Source: Planctomycetota bacterium (GTDB taxonomy: Bacteria > Planctomycetota > Planctomycetia > Pirellulales > Pirellulaceae). From it: a DNA stretch of 64,000 bases. The DNA lies in assembly GCA_014381825.1 (NCBI GenBank), contig JACNKX010000148.1, positions 24,079-88,078 of the forward strand. Direction: 5' to 3'. Shown one piece after another: positions 31,036-42,759 of this stretch (positions within the stretch are counted from its first letter, which is position 1; the number at the start of each line of letters is the position of its first letter). Made by a program: the position numbers and the translations under genes. The notes beneath the pieces were generated by a model. The model was not told the DNA's origin and made no database searches. It saw only the letters and a program-made list of their open reading frames with translations.

Positions 31036-34000
31036 GTGCGCAAACTCTCGACCGCGCTGTTTCTCTTCGCATTTGTTACGTTCGCGGCTAAAGCGGAAGA
31101 AGTGGACTATCTTCGTGAGGTGAAGCCGGTCCTTCACGAGCGGTGCTTCGCATGCCACGGAGCGCTAAAGCAGGAAGGCGGGCTGCGACTCGATACCGGC
31201 GCATTGATTCGGCAAGGCGGCGATAGCGGCGTGTCGATCGCGCCCGGAAAGTCGTCCGAGAGCTTGCTGCTTGAGCGAGTCGCTGCCGATTCGGAAGATG
31301 AACGGATGCCGCCTGAAGGGAAGCCGCTGACCCAAGAGGAGATCGAGTTGCTTCGAAGGTGGGTCGACGCTGGGGCGATCTCACCGCCGGACGAACAACC
31401 CGACGAAGATCCTTCGCAACACTGGGCCTTTCAACAGCCCATGCAAAGTGATTTGCCTCAACCTGTAGATTCTCGTTGGAGCCGCAACCCCGTCGACGCT
31501 TTTATCGCCGCACAACGAGAAAGCCACAACCTCAAGCCCGTCCCGTTTGTCGATCGACAACTGTTATTGCGGCGAGTTTATCTCGATTTGATCGGACTGC
31601 CACCGACTCGTTCGCAGATGCAAACATTTCTCGACGACCCAAGTGAAGATGCGTATGAGCGTGTGGTTGGCGAGTTGCTCGACAGTCCTCACTATGGCGA
31701 GCGTTGGGGGCGTCATTGGATGGATGTCTGGCGATACTCAGATTGGTTCGGACTCGGTGCGCAACTTCGCTATAGCCAAAAGCACATCTGGCATTGGCGC
31801 GATTGGATTGTCGAATCGCTCAACGAAGATGAAGGCTATGACCAGATGATTGTCGAGATGCTGGCTGCCGATGAGGTCGCACCGACCGACCGCGATGCGC
31901 TCCGCGCCACGGGCTTTCTCGCTCGCAATTATTTTCTATTCAATCGTACGACTTGGCTTGATAACACGATCGAACATACGTCGAAGGCATTCCTCGGCTT
32001 GACAATGAACTGTACGAAGTGCCATGACCATAAGTACGATCCGATCACACAAGTCGATTACTATCGGATGCGAGCGTTCTTCGAGCCCCATCAGGTGCGG
32101 CTAGACGCAGTGCCCGGCCAAACCGATTTTGAGAAGGACGGATTGCCACGCGTCTTCGATGCTCATCCAGAGGAACCGACGTACCTCCACATCCGAGGCG
32201 ATGCAGCAAATCCGGACAAAGATCTCGTCATCACGCCGGGCGTCCCCGCGATTCTGGCTTCGGACGAACGTACGATCGAACCGATCGAGTTACCCGCCGA
32301 GTCGCATAATCCGGCGCTTCAGTCTTTTGTGCTTGAGGATCATCTGAAAGTCGCCGAGCAAGCGATTGCGGTTGCCAAGAAGTCGGTAACGCAGTCGCGA
32401 GAAGCCTTGGCCACGTTGGAGTCTGCTTCGGTCGCGGCGGTTACTTCGGCGAAGGTCGACAAATTGGAGGCACCGAAGTGGTTCCTGAAGGATGACTTCA
32501 GCAAGCTATCGGAGGAGCAATGGGAGATCGGGGCGGGTGAGTGGAAGATTGAAGGTAGTGTCCTGATTCAAACACAGATCGGAGCAAAGCGAGCTTATCT
32601 TCGTACATGTCGCGAGCATCCAGCCGACTTTCAAGCAACCTTAAAGTTCACGACAACCGGAGGTGAAAAGTGGCGTTCTGTTGGGTTGGCATTCGATGTG
32701 GATGGTAATCACGAAAAGATGGTCTATTTGAGTGCCGTCATGCCGGGTTCGAAGGTACAGGTTTCGTACAAGACGGGCCCCGACCAGACGTATCCCTTGA
32801 ACGGCAAGACAGACTTACCCGTCTCAATCGGCACACCGTACGAGATGTCGATCCGCATTCGCAAACAGCTCGTAAATGTTTCGCTAAACGGGCAACCTAT
32901 TCTTGCATACGAGCTGCCGATCGGACGTCACGCCGGACGGATGGATCTTGTCGCGTTCGACGCGGCCGTGCATTTCGATTCGATCGAGGTCAAAGAACTC
33001 GCAGCAAATGTCAAATTGATACAGCCCGCTCCGAGCGGCTCTGCACCGAAGAAGCCGATGACGGTTGAGCAAGCGAGATTCGCGGTCGTAGTGGCAGAAC
33101 GAGTGTTGGCGTCGACCGAGGCTCGGCCCGCGGCGCTACAGGCTGCACACGCGGCAGATGTTGGCAAACATCAACCCACTCCGCCAAAGAATTTACCTCA
33201 GCTGGTTCATGCAGCCGCGGTCGCAGCGCGAGCTGTTGAACTAGCACAAGCCGAGCAGGCGGTTGCCGTTGCGCAGCAGAAACTGGCCGATGCGACCGAG
33301 AAAACGAAGATGAAGGCCGAACAAGAGTTCAAGACGGCGAAAGCGAATTCTGAAATGGCGCGAACTGCCCACGAGCAACCCGGCGAAAACTATACGTCCA
33401 TCCGAGCTTCGCTCAAAGCGCTCGAAGGACCAGCCGAGCAGGAACCTTCACGGTTCGCTCCACATCCGACGACTAGCACAGGGCGTCGTACGGCGCTGGC
33501 CCGTTGGATCGCCGACTCGAAGAATCCTCTCACAGCGCGTGTCGCCGTTAATCACATCTGGACGCGACACTTTGGCCATCCGCTCGTTGAATCGGTCACA
33601 GATTTTGGTCGTCGTGCGCCAAAGCCGACACAGCACGCCTTGCTCGACTGGTTGGCGGTTGATTTCATGTCACACGATTGGAGCATGAAGCATTTACATC
33701 GCACGATTGTCACATCGCAAACTTACCGACTGAGTACATCGACTGCAGTTGCCGATCCGTCTAGTCAGGTCATCGATCCGAACAACGACTACTACTGGCG
33801 GCGCACTCCAATGCGGATGGAATCGCAAGTCGTGCGCGATAGCTTGTTACAGCTGGCGGGGGTCATGGATACGACGCTCGGTGGTCCGACAATCAATCCC
33901 AAGAACGAAGACACGGCGTATCGTCGCAGTTTTTACTTCACTCACTCGCGTGACGATCAAAGTAAGTTCCTGACGATGTTCGACGACGCAGACATCATTC

Positions 34001-34326
34001 GCTGCTATCGCCGCGACGAAAGTATCGTTCCGCAGCAGGCTTTGACGCTGGCCAACAGCAAGCTATCGCTGACGTTGGCGCGCAAGATGGCCGAGAAGTT
34101 GGAAAGCGAATTGGGCGAGGTGAGCGACGAGCAATTTGTGGCCGAAGCATTCGCGTTGATTCTTGCGACTGCACCCAGCGAGGATGAAACCTCCTCGTGC
34201 CTCGATGCGCTAAAGCAAACGAGAGAAGTTCTGACAGCAGCCGATCACTCGCACATTGATTCACGCGCTCGCGCCGATCTAGTGCATGCCTTACTTAATC
34301 ACAACGACTTCGTAACGATCCGGTGA
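31036..34326 (+). CDS. Planctomycete cytochrome c (PSCyt1) / DUF1549 / DUF1553 protein
   Basis: [75 protein letters not shown], concanavalin-like insert, [22 protein letters not shown]. Confidence 0.95.
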   Translation: MRKLSTALFLFAFVTFAAKAEEVDYLREVKPVLHERCFACHGALKQEGGLRLDTGALIRQGGDSGVSIAPGKSSESLLLERVAADSEDERMPPEGKPLTQEEIELLRRWVDAGAISPPDEQPDEDPSQHWAFQQPMQSDLPQPVDSRWSRNPVDAFIAAQRESHNLKPVPFVDRQLLLRRVYLDLIGLPPTRSQMQTFLDDPSEDAYERVVGELLDSPHYGERWGRHWMDVWRYSDWFGLGAQLRYSQKHIWHWRDWIVESLNEDEGYDQMIVEMLAADEVAPTDRDALRATGFLARNYFLFNRTTWLDNTIEHTSKAFLGLTMNCTKCHDHKYDPITQVDYYRMRAFFEPHQVRLDAVPGQTDFEKDGLPRVFDAHPEEPTYLHIRGDAANPDKDLVITPGVPAILASDERTIEPIELPAESHNPALQSFVLEDHLKVAEQAIAVAKKSVTQSREALATLESASVAAVTSAKVDKLEAPKWFLKDDFSKLSEEQWEIGAGEWKIEGSVLIQTQIGAKRAYLRTCREHPADFQATLKFTTTGGEKWRSVGLAFDVDGNHEKMVYLSAVMPGSKVQVSYKTGPDQTYPLNGKTDLPVSIGTPYEMSIRIRKQLVNVSLNGQPILAYELPIGRHAGRMDLVAFDAAVHFDSIEVKELAANVKLIQPAPSGSAPKKPMTVEQARFAVVVAERVLASTEARPAALQAAHAADVGKHQPTPPKNLPQLVHAAAVAARAVELAQAEQAVAVAQQKLADATEKTKMKAEQEFKTAKANSEMARTAHEQPGENYTSIRASLKALEGPAEQEPSRFAPHPTTSTGRRTALARWIADSKNPLTARVAVNHIWTRHFGHPLVESVTDFGRRAPKPTQHALLDWLAVDFMSHDWSMKHLHRTIVTSQTYRLSTSTAVADPSSQVIDPNNDYYWRRTPMRMESQVVRDSLLQLAGVMDTTLGGPTINPKNEDTAYRRSFYFTHSRDDQSKFLTMFDDADIIRCYRRDESIVPQQALTLANSKLSLTLARKMAEKLESELGEVSDEQFVAEAFALILATAPSEDETSSCLDALKQTREVLTAADHSHIDSRARADLVHALLNHNDFVTIR

Positions 34327-34333
34327 AAGAATA

Positions 34334-35794
34334 ATGCTTCCTAACTCTTCCACTCGCCGCTCCTTTCTCTCGACTGCCGGACTGGGCCTCACTGCCGGAC
34401 TGGGCCTCTCCGGAATTGCTCTATCGGCGATGCTCCAGCGAGAAGGCTTTGGAGCTACTGGTAGATCGCATCAACCGCCTGACGGCAATCCACATTTTAC
34501 GCCAAAGGCAAAGAGTGTGATCTGGCTGTTTATGCGCGGCGGCTTCAGCCATATGGAAAGCTTCGACAACAAGCCGATGCTGACCAAGTACGCTGGCAAG
34601 ACGATCAACGAGACGCCGTGGAACGGTGTGCAAGATCCTGAACGACTCAAGAAAGTTCGTGTCGTTGTGGTCAATGATGCCAATGGCCAGCAACGCAACG
34701 AACTCTATCCGCTACAAATCGGCTTTAAGAAGTATGGTGAAAGCGGTATCGAGGTAAGCGACTGGTTCCCGCACATTGGATCTTGTGTCGACGACATCTC
34801 GGTCGTTCGCTCGATGTGGACCACCGATGATAATCATGGCGCTCAAGTTCAGTTTCATTCCGGTCGCCACATGCTCGATGGCCGTTACCCGACGATTGGT
34901 GCGTGGGTAAAGTACGGGCTCGGAACGCTGAACGACAACCTGCCTCAGTTCATCACGATGGGCCCTCGCTTCTTTGACACGCGCGATGGCCACTACCTCG
35001 GCCCAGCCAACGATGCCGTTCCCCTGAAAGTCGATCCGAACGATCCTCTGCCATACGCCAAGCCCGAAATCGATCTTTCTGCCGACGAACAAAAGATCGA
35101 GTTCGATCTGATCAATCGGCTGAACCGATTGAACGAAGCAAAGTATCCAGACGATGAAGCGATGCGCGCTCGCATCAAATCCTATGAACTCGCCTTCCGC
35201 ATGCAGGCTGCCGTTCCCAGCGTCATTAACTTTGACGACGAGACAAAAACGACGCAAGACTTGTACGGGTTCGACGATGCGAAGACGAAGCCGTTCGGGA
35301 TGCAGCTGTTAGCCGCTCGTCGATTCGTCGAGAAGGGAGTTCGCTTCATTCAGATCATGCACGGCGACGGCGCGGCGGGTGCTTGGGACGCGCATTCAAA
35401 TTTAAAGTCGAATCACACCAATCTCGCTGGCCAGGTGGACAAGCCGGTCGCTGGATTGCTAAAGGATTTGAAGCAGCGTGGTTTGCTGAACGAAACGATC
35501 GTCGTATTCGCCACTGAGTTCGGTCGCACGCCCGGTTCGCAAAGCGGCAACGGTCGTGATCATCACCCGTACGGTTTTTCGATTTGGATGGCGGGCGGCG
35601 GCTTAAAAGGCGGTATCACACACGGAGCGACCGACGAGATCGGCTTTCACGCCGATGAACATCCTCACTATGTCACCGATGTCCACGCCACGATCATGCA
35701 GTTGCTCGGTCTCGACGCGCGTCGTCTTGAAGTTCCCGGGCACAAACGGCTTGAGATCGATTTTGGCCAGCCGATCGAGCAGATCATTGCGTGA
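34334..35794 (+). CDS. DUF1501 family protein
   Basis: [25 protein letters not shown] leader; [62 protein letters not shown]. Confidence 0.95.
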   Translation: MLPNSSTRRSFLSTAGLGLTAGLGLSGIALSAMLQREGFGATGRSHQPPDGNPHFTPKAKSVIWLFMRGGFSHMESFDNKPMLTKYAGKTINETPWNGVQDPERLKKVRVVVVNDANGQQRNELYPLQIGFKKYGESGIEVSDWFPHIGSCVDDISVVRSMWTTDDNHGAQVQFHSGRHMLDGRYPTIGAWVKYGLGTLNDNLPQFITMGPRFFDTRDGHYLGPANDAVPLKVDPNDPLPYAKPEIDLSADEQKIEFDLINRLNRLNEAKYPDDEAMRARIKSYELAFRMQAAVPSVINFDDETKTTQDLYGFDDAKTKPFGMQLLAARRFVEKGVRFIQIMHGDGAAGAWDAHSNLKSNHTNLAGQVDKPVAGLLKDLKQRGLLNETIVVFATEFGRTPGSQSGNGRDHHPYGFSIWMAGGGLKGGITHGATDEIGFHADEHPHYVTDVHATIMQLLGLDARRLEVPGHKRLEIDFGQPIEQIIA

Positions 35795-35869
35795 ATGTGA
35801 ACACGCCTCGCTGTATCGAAACCGGAGTGAATCTGAGTTAAACGAGCAGGTAGCAAATCTTCGGATTTC

Positions 35870-37519
35870 CTACATACCGCTCGTCGCGAAGACTTCCTGA
35901 TCCAGAGCTTTCTTATTGGGACAACCGAAGCTCTCCCACCACAAACGCGCGTGTTCGCGAGTCCAATTGCCGGCGTCCTGGCAATCGGCCAATGCTTCTC
36001 GCAAGCTCTCTGCGTTTTGGAATCGATCTTGGGGCTCTTTCAACAGGCACCGCATTACGATATCGCTTAAGTCTTCTGGGACCGAAGCGTTTCGTTCGAT
36101 GAGCGGAGTTGGCTCTTTGCTAATGTGCGCGACCATCACTTTCATTGCGTTTGTCCCACCGAAAGGAGGTTCTCCCGCGAGCAAATAGTACGCAACAGCA
36201 CCAAGTGAATAGATGTCGCTGCGAGCGTCGGGCTGGCCGTCTCCGGACGCTTGTTCTGGCGACATAAACAGCGGCGAGCCAGTAATCGATCCATCTTGCG
36301 TTAGTCCCGAATCATCCAATTCGACCAATGGTTTCGCTAGCCCAAAGTCGAGCAGCTTCGTGACGTCGTACACGCCACCACGGTTTGCAGCAAAGATGTT
36401 GCCTGGTTTGATATCTCGGTGGATCAAGTTCTTGTGATGGGCTTCGCCGAGCGCTTCGCAAGTTTGCATCATCAAGTGAATGACTCGCTCGGGCGGCAGT
36501 GCGCCATGCATCTCGACGAGTTGACCTAGGTTTAAGCCCGGAAGATACTCCATGACGTAATAGAATGTTCCGTCATCGGCTCGACCGTAATCGAAGATCT
36601 CAACCGTGTTCCAGTGCGTCAGCTTCGCAGTCGCTTTGACTTCGCGCTCGAAGCGAGCCAATGACTTCGCATCGCCCGCCTTCTCAGGTCGAATCAACTT
36701 GATCGCGCACGGTCGTTTAAGCAGTACGTGCTCGGCCAGATACACTTCCCCCATCCCACCCTGGCCGATCTGCTGCTTCAGGCGATACTGGCCCAGTTGT
36801 TTCGCTTCGAAGGCGACGCGTCGCAAAGTTCCAATCGTATGCACGCCCCACACGGCGATTGTGGCGCACAGCGTCATCAGCATCGATACTTCGATCGGGT
36901 AGGCTCGAAAATGGCGGTTCTCGCGAAGGATCTCTGGCGACATAAACCAGAATCCGATCACCAACAGAATTGGTGCGGTCGCCATCGAACCGATCACTAA
37001 TGCGGCTCGCCACCACGTATTAGGAACGAACAAGGCATAAGTAAATATCAGGATCAACCAGATTGGCGCGATGGACCGAACGTAGCCTTCTGAAGCCGTT
37101 TCCGCGAGCAAGACACAGCTGACCAGAAAGAAGAACACGGCCGAGCCGCCGAAAACCATCACCTCAGCGAGCCGGAGGTGTCGTTGCATCGCGGGACAAT
37201 CCGTACACAATCGAATCCCAACCATTCCCGTTATAACCGTGATCGCGGCGTGGTCGACAAAGAGAATCCAATCGAACATCGTCTCGTTGTCGCTGAGAGT
37301 AAACATGTTCTTAACGAAGAAGGCCAAAAATCCGGCAAAAAGTAACAACGATGCAAGTCGTAATCGATCCCGCAGCAAATCGTTCGTTTCCGCAGAAAGC
37401 TCGGGAGTGCTCCCCTCGACCAAAGCAACTGCATGTTTAGGCTTTGGCGGATTGAGGACATCGGACGGCGAAGCGTCGATGGTCGGGTCGAAGGGCGTTG
37501 CTTGCTTCGGCGTGTTCAC
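35870..37519 (-). CDS. Membrane-anchored serine/threonine protein kinase
   Basis: N-terminal multi-TM region then YRLKQQIGQGGMGEVYLAEHVLLKRPCAIKLI, HRDIKPGNIF, LLDFGLAKPL, GSPLFMSPEQ. Confidence 0.95.
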   Translation of the reverse strand: MNTPKQATPFDPTIDASPSDVLNPPKPKHAVALVEGSTPELSAETNDLLRDRLRLASLLLFAGFLAFFVKNMFTLSDNETMFDWILFVDHAAITVITGMVGIRLCTDCPAMQRHLRLAEVMVFGGSAVFFFLVSCVLLAETASEGYVRSIAPIWLILIFTYALFVPNTWWRAALVIGSMATAPILLVIGFWFMSPEILRENRHFRAYPIEVSMLMTLCATIAVWGVHTIGTLRRVAFEAKQLGQYRLKQQIGQGGMGEVYLAEHVLLKRPCAIKLIRPEKAGDAKSLARFEREVKATAKLTHWNTVEIFDYGRADDGTFYYVMEYLPGLNLGQLVEMHGALPPERVIHLMMQTCEALGEAHHKNLIHRDIKPGNIFAANRGGVYDVTKLLDFGLAKPLVELDDSGLTQDGSITGSPLFMSPEQASGDGQPDARSDIYSLGAVAYYLLAGEPPFGGTNAMKVMVAHISKEPTPLIERNASVPEDLSDIVMRCLLKEPQDRFQNAESLREALADCQDAGNWTREHARLWWESFGCPNKKALDQEVFATSGM

Positions 37520-37755
37520 TGCGAGGGTCCTGTGTCGCGGAGGTTATCTAAGCATCATATCGCATTGTCGATGAGAGGCCACTGGCGCTCAATTTCTTGA
37601 CAGTGACTGCATATCACCGGTAGAGTCATCGGAAGCGATGCCGTGCGAGTACAGGGTCGATTGCATTCGGTCTGATTCGTTTTCATTTCTTTTCGTCGAC
37701 CAAACTTGGTCACTCTGCTCTTGGCTTGCCGCTCGCCGAGAGAGGACTCTGTACC

Positions 37756-40422
37756 ATGGTCGTCGTCTGTCCACATTGTGGGCATCGCTCGAAGCTGCGC
37801 GAAGCGAAGCCCGGCAACTACAAGCCGAAGTGTTCAAAGTGTCAACAACGCTTTGAATTGGAGGTATCGCACGATGGCAGCGCGGAGCCGATCGTGCGAC
37901 TTCCTCCGTCAGACCAGCCGCTTGCTGTACAATCGCAACCTACAGTGGAAAAGACAGTCACCAACCTTGATGCGACTGTCGTCTCAACCGGGGAACTTGC
38001 GTCGGTCGATTCCTTCAGCGAACAGCCGACCGTTGGGGATGCGCTGCCCAAAGGCGAGCCAACTGGAAACGAGGCGACTGCGTTTGAAGAGACCGTTCCG
38101 GCCCATCGGTCAATGGCACCCGAACGTCTAGGTGGTTACCGAATCGTCCAAGAGTTGGGCCGAGGCGCCATGGGAGCCGTTTACCTCGCGAAGCAACTTT
38201 CGCTTGATCGGCTTGTCGCGTTAAAGGTAATTCAGCAGCGATTTGCAACGGATCCAACGTTTCTTGCGCGCTTCACGCGTGAAGCGTACGCTGCGGCTCA
38301 GCTCACACATCACAATGTCGTACAGATCTATGATCTCGGCACGGATGGGCAAACGAACTTCTTCAGCATGGAGTACGTTCGTGGGCAGTCGCTCGCCGAA
38401 CTCTCGGAAGACCAGGGGCCGATGGATCCAAAGGTGGCGGTGGGCTACCTCCTGCAAGCCACTCGCGGACTCGAGTTTGCTCACAATCACGGCATGGTCC
38501 ATCGCGATGTGAAACCGGCAAACTTGATGCTGAACGAGCAAGGTGTCGTGAAGGTCGCGGATCTCGGATTGGTGAAGACGCCTGATCTGGATTCGGAGCA
38601 ACTGGACTTGGCGGACCTCGACGCTCCGGACGCGTCGTCGCTGGCGGCATCTCGATCCAACGTCACGATGCGAAATGCCGTCATCGGCACGCCGAATTAC
38701 ATGGCTCCGGAGCAAGCCAAGAACGCATCGAAAGTGGATCATCGCGCCGACATCTATTCGCTGGGATGCACATTGTATTCGCTACTCACGGGACGCCCAC
38801 CGTTCGCGGGTGATACGGTCATGGAAGTGATCTCCAAGCATCGTGTCGAAGCGATGGTTCGTCCCGAGCTAGTAGTGGATAAAGTGCCCGCTGAGCTATC
38901 GGACATCGTGATGCGAATGGTGGCGAAATCCCCCGATGAACGCTATGCGAGCGCGGGCGAACTAGTTGCTGACTTGGAGCAATTTCTGGGCATGGGGCAG
39001 GGAGGATTCAAGCCGACCGAACAACAAGTCGTAGCGCTTGAAACAAGTATCGCTCAGTTCAACGGCTCTCTCGCGGCGCGGGCTCGCGGATTGGGAGCGT
39101 TAGCGTTCGTCGCGATTTGTCTTCTACTTAGCATTGCGAGCCTCCCATTTAGTCTTGCCGCCGCCGTCGGATTTTCTGCGTTGCTCGTTTCCACAATCAA
39201 CTCCTACTTTGTCACGAGCGGTAGCCGTCAGCAAACTTATCTCTTCGAGAAGATACGCCAATTCGCTTTTCAAAGTTCGTGGAGCGATCGTCTGACCGGA
39301 GTGTTCTCGGTGCTGCTGGTGGCAGCCATCTTGTTTGTCCTGGGATGGCTGTGGATATGCGGCACCGCGATCATAATCGGCATAGTCGTAGGTATTCTCT
39401 TTCACTTGGTCGTTGATCAGAAAGTGACAACTGAACGCAACGTTGCGATCGAGCCTGTCGAAACGCTGCTCAAGAAACTGCGAGTCGAAGGTGTCGACGA
39501 ACTGTCGCTGCGCGAATTTGTCGCTCGATTCAGTGGCGATTCGTGGGAAGAGTACTTTGAGTCCTTGTTTGGTTTCGAGGAAAAACTCGAGGCTCGAATG
39601 TTTCGCCAACAAGAAGGTATTCGAGTTGGAAAACGCTTTCGCGCGTGGCGCGAGCCCTTGTTGAATAGGCTTGACGCTCGTCTCAAGTCTCACCAATCGA
39701 AAATAGCACGTGAGCATTTAGCGCAAGTGGAGCAAGAAGGTTTACAAGCACAGGGTGTTTCGGCGGCCGAGGCACAGGCTCAGGCTCGACGCTTGGCGGC
39801 CGCGATGGTCGAACAATCCGCCGCATCGGCTCACATTCGTCCTGAAGAACGCGGAAGCGATCCCGTCGTGGCGGCAGCAGCGAAACGAGCAAGGATTAAG
39901 GCGATGCTCGCCGAAGCTCGTGGCGGCAAGGAGCCTTCACGCATCCTGCTCCGTGACACAATTAACGGCTGGTTGAACTACTTCTTTGGCCCGCGCGTTA
40001 GGTTCCTGCTCGGAGCTTGTTTGACGATCGGTTGTGTGTTGTGGATGCAACAGAATGACGTCGTGTCCGGCATTCAACTCCGCGATGCGGCCGCCCAGGC
40101 GTTAGAAAATCGGCAACTCGACGATCTTGGTGAAGTGAAGCTCGACGTTCAGCAAACCGTGGCGCTAAAGATTCCGATCATCGGACGTTTCTTTAACAGT
40201 TTGAACGCCGGTCTTGCCGGCGGATTGTTACTTGCCAGCGCGCTCTTTCGCGGATGGCGCATGACGCTTTTTCTATTTCCGGCTGCGACGACTGCAATGT
40301 TTGGGCCGGCGTTGGGAGTGCCGGGCATCGCTGCACTAGGTGGTGCGCATGCAACGAGTGCGTCTTTGGCAGTCGTCTTGGCGCTTGTTGGCTTTATCTT
40401 TGGTCGAAGCAGTTCGGACTGA
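37756..40422 (+). CDS. Serine/threonine protein kinase with N-terminal zinc-ribbon and C-terminal membrane region
   Basis: MVVVCPHCGHRSKLREAKPGNYKPKCSKCQQRFEL (zinc ribbon), YRIVQELGRGAMGAVYLAKQLSLDRLVALKVI, HRDVKPANLML, VADLGLVK, GTPNYMAPEQA, several C-terminal TM segments. Confidence 0.93.
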   Translation: MVVVCPHCGHRSKLREAKPGNYKPKCSKCQQRFELEVSHDGSAEPIVRLPPSDQPLAVQSQPTVEKTVTNLDATVVSTGELASVDSFSEQPTVGDALPKGEPTGNEATAFEETVPAHRSMAPERLGGYRIVQELGRGAMGAVYLAKQLSLDRLVALKVIQQRFATDPTFLARFTREAYAAAQLTHHNVVQIYDLGTDGQTNFFSMEYVRGQSLAELSEDQGPMDPKVAVGYLLQATRGLEFAHNHGMVHRDVKPANLMLNEQGVVKVADLGLVKTPDLDSEQLDLADLDAPDASSLAASRSNVTMRNAVIGTPNYMAPEQAKNASKVDHRADIYSLGCTLYSLLTGRPPFAGDTVMEVISKHRVEAMVRPELVVDKVPAELSDIVMRMVAKSPDERYASAGELVADLEQFLGMGQGGFKPTEQQVVALETSIAQFNGSLAARARGLGALAFVAICLLLSIASLPFSLAAAVGFSALLVSTINSYFVTSGSRQQTYLFEKIRQFAFQSSWSDRLTGVFSVLLVAAILFVLGWLWICGTAIIIGIVVGILFHLVVDQKVTTERNVAIEPVETLLKKLRVEGVDELSLREFVARFSGDSWEEYFESLFGFEEKLEARMFRQQEGIRVGKRFRAWREPLLNRLDARLKSHQSKIAREHLAQVEQEGLQAQGVSAAEAQAQARRLAAAMVEQSAASAHIRPEERGSDPVVAAAAKRARIKAMLAEARGGKEPSRILLRDTINGWLNYFFGPRVRFLLGACLTIGCVLWMQQNDVVSGIQLRDAAAQALENRQLDDLGEVKLDVQQTVALKIPIIGRFFNSLNAGLAGGLLLASALFRGWRMTLFLFPAATTAMFGPALGVPGIAALGGAHATSASLAVVLALVGFIFGRSSSD

Positions 40423-40578
40423 CGTGAGACTGGCGGCGGTGACCTGGATGTTGGTGAGCAATCCGTTTGTTCAGTTTGCATGCTAAGCTTGTTTGTGCGG
40501 TGAGCGTTCGGTCGTAGCCAATCGAGTCCTACAACCGGTGCGATCAGACCATAAGTGACGGTACAATAAGGGCATTCT

Positions 40579-41706
40579 ATGAGCATCCAGCTCGCAAACC
40601 CAACCATCCGCTGGACTTTACAGGGTCGCCCGGATCTGACCGGCCCCGTCGAGGTGGTCGACGTGACGGAATCGCTCGTGCGAGTCGGGCGATGCGGTGA
40701 CGTCGCACTACGCATCAACCGCCCAACGATTTCGAGTCTGCACGCAGAAGTGTTCGAGCGAGACGGTGAACTCTGGTTGCGAGATTTGAACAGCACGAAC
40801 GGCAGTTACGTTAATGGGACTCCAGTAACTGGCGAGATGCAGCTCGAACGAGGCGACCTCGTCCAGTTCGCGGATGTCGCATTTCGCGTTGGTCGCGTCG
40901 AAGCGGAACTCGGGCGGAACAGCGAAACAGTCCCCACATCGACCTATGACGAAGCGTTGTCGCTCGTGCAATTCGACCGATTGATGCAGCTTCGGAGTGT
41001 CATTCCACACTTTCAACCGATTGTGGCTCTCCCTAGTCTCGATGTGATTGGGTACGAAGTTCTAGGCCGCAGCCGCCATTGCGGATTGGAAACTCCCAAG
41101 GACATGTTCTTGGCGGCCTCTCAATTGAACCAGGAGGGTGAGTTGAGCGAACTTTTGCGTTGCGTCGGTATGCGCGATGGTGAAACAATTGATGGACGAC
41201 CGAATCTGTTTCTGAATACGCATCCCATCGAACTGGTAACTTGTGGCTTGTTGGAATCGCTTGGCCAACTTCGCAAGCAACATCCAAATCAAGACATCAC
41301 TCTGGAAGTTCACGAAGCGGCTGTTACGGACGTCGCCATGATGCAGACGTTGCGACAGCGATTGACCGAACTCGATATGACGTTGGCTTACGATGATTTC
41401 GGAGCAGGTGAGACGCGTCTGCTCCAGCTTGCAAACGTCAGCCCCGAGTATGTCAAATTCGATATGCATATGATCCGCGACATTCATCTGGCATCGCCAC
41501 GGCAGCGTCAATTGCTCCGGATGCTCGTCGCGATGGTACGCGATTTTGGGAGCGCGGCCCTTGCTGAGGGCGTCGAGACCGAGTCCGAACACAACGTCTG
41601 CTGTGAAATTGGGTTCAAGTTCGGGCAAGGCTACTTTTACGGCAAACCTCGACCGACGCAGCAGTTGGATGGACGACCCGTGTCGTCAGCATTTACCTGT
41701 ATCTAG
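40579..41706 (+). CDS. FHA-EAL domain protein (putative c-di-GMP phosphodiesterase)
   Basis: FHA: VRVGRCGDVALRINRPTISSLHAEVFERDGELWLRDLNSTNGSYVNG; EAL: HFQPIVALPSLDVIGYEVLGR, LEVHEAAV, LAYDDFGAGETRLLQL, YVKFDMHMI, ALAEGVETESE, FGQGYFYGKP. Confidence 0.9.
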   Translation: MSIQLANPTIRWTLQGRPDLTGPVEVVDVTESLVRVGRCGDVALRINRPTISSLHAEVFERDGELWLRDLNSTNGSYVNGTPVTGEMQLERGDLVQFADVAFRVGRVEAELGRNSETVPTSTYDEALSLVQFDRLMQLRSVIPHFQPIVALPSLDVIGYEVLGRSRHCGLETPKDMFLAASQLNQEGELSELLRCVGMRDGETIDGRPNLFLNTHPIELVTCGLLESLGQLRKQHPNQDITLEVHEAAVTDVAMMQTLRQRLTELDMTLAYDDFGAGETRLLQLANVSPEYVKFDMHMIRDIHLASPRQRQLLRMLVAMVRDFGSAALAEGVETESEHNVCCEIGFKFGQGYFYGKPRPTQQLDGRPVSSAFTCI

Positions 41707-41717
41707 TGCGGGTCTCG

Positions 41718-42752
41718 CTAAGATGGAAGCGCTGCACGCGTGCTCGTCACTAGCTCCGTAGCCGTGGTGCAGAACATCGCGGCGATCTGTGTTTCGGATA
41801 GGCCCGTACGAATAGCAGCTTGTCGCATGGCTCGAAGCTGCTCGTAGCGAGTGAACGTCATGCGAGGATCGCAATGTGTAAGGTTCAATTGGTGGTTGGT
41901 CGGCGACAAGTAAGCCCAGCCATAACCAAACGCAATGTACTTACCGCGCAGGACGCCCACCGGCACATCGTCGCTGCCATACATGACTCGCTCGGCACCG
42001 ACCGATCGGACTAAGGCTTCGATCGCATCCGACTCGCAGACCGATGACGTATCAAACCATACATTCGGCAGCTCGGATAAACGCTTCCCCGCGCGTTCGA
42101 TCGGCCAGGCGGCATAGCTGCGAGCGCAATGGGCTAGTATCCAGTTCGCCCGCGGATAGGTTGCCGTTAGGTGTTCTAGATCCGCAAGATTTTGTTCGTC
42201 ACCGATCGCATCGGCCCGCGAAAGATGCATCATGATCAATAGCCCCAACTCGTGTGCGACTTCGATTTGGTGTTCCGGTAGGAAGTCGGTGATACGACAA
42301 TTGACCGAGTCGCCGGTTGAGGAGTAGAAGCGATAGGGCTTGAGGCCGAGGAATCCGTACTGCCGTACCGCGTTCACGATTTGGTCTGCGGTCATCTCGG
42401 GGCGAACCAACATGAGCGATCCGGAGACCGAGTCGCCAGCGGTTTGTGCGGCGACGAATTGGTTCGAGGCGTCGAAGTCGCAATGTTCGGCAAATGGAAA
42501 CGGGAATGCGAGTCGCGAGACCTGTCGACCTGGCATCAACAACTGATCGCATTCATCGAGTAATTGCCAACTCGCCTCCTCGAACGGCTTGCTGACGAAC
42601 TGACGATACGAACTCTGTTCTTTATTCGCTGCCGTGTAAAACGCAAAGCGATAGATGTGCGTGTGGACGTCGAAAACTCTTGCGGGGACAAAGTCCGCAA
42701 GCTCTTCGGCCCAGATGCGCCGATCAAGATCGTTGAGTTCGACAGGAGTCAC
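41718..42752 (-). CDS. Amidohydrolase family protein (TIM-barrel metal-dependent hydrolase)
   Basis: FDVHTHIYRF, LIMMHLSRADAIGDEQNLADLEHLTATYPRANWILAHCARSY, ERVMYGSDDVPVGV. Confidence 0.88.
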   Translation of the reverse strand: MTPVELNDLDRRIWAEELADFVPARVFDVHTHIYRFAFYTAANKEQSSYRQFVSKPFEEASWQLLDECDQLLMPGRQVSRLAFPFPFAEHCDFDASNQFVAAQTAGDSVSGSLMLVRPEMTADQIVNAVRQYGFLGLKPYRFYSSTGDSVNCRITDFLPEHQIEVAHELGLLIMMHLSRADAIGDEQNLADLEHLTATYPRANWILAHCARSYAAWPIERAGKRLSELPNVWFDTSSVCESDAIEALVRSVGAERVMYGSDDVPVGVLRGKYIAFGYGWAYLSPTNHQLNLTHCDPRMTFTRYEQLRAMRQAAIRTGLSETQIAAMFCTTATELVTSTRAALPS

Positions 42753-42759
42753 GAGTGGA

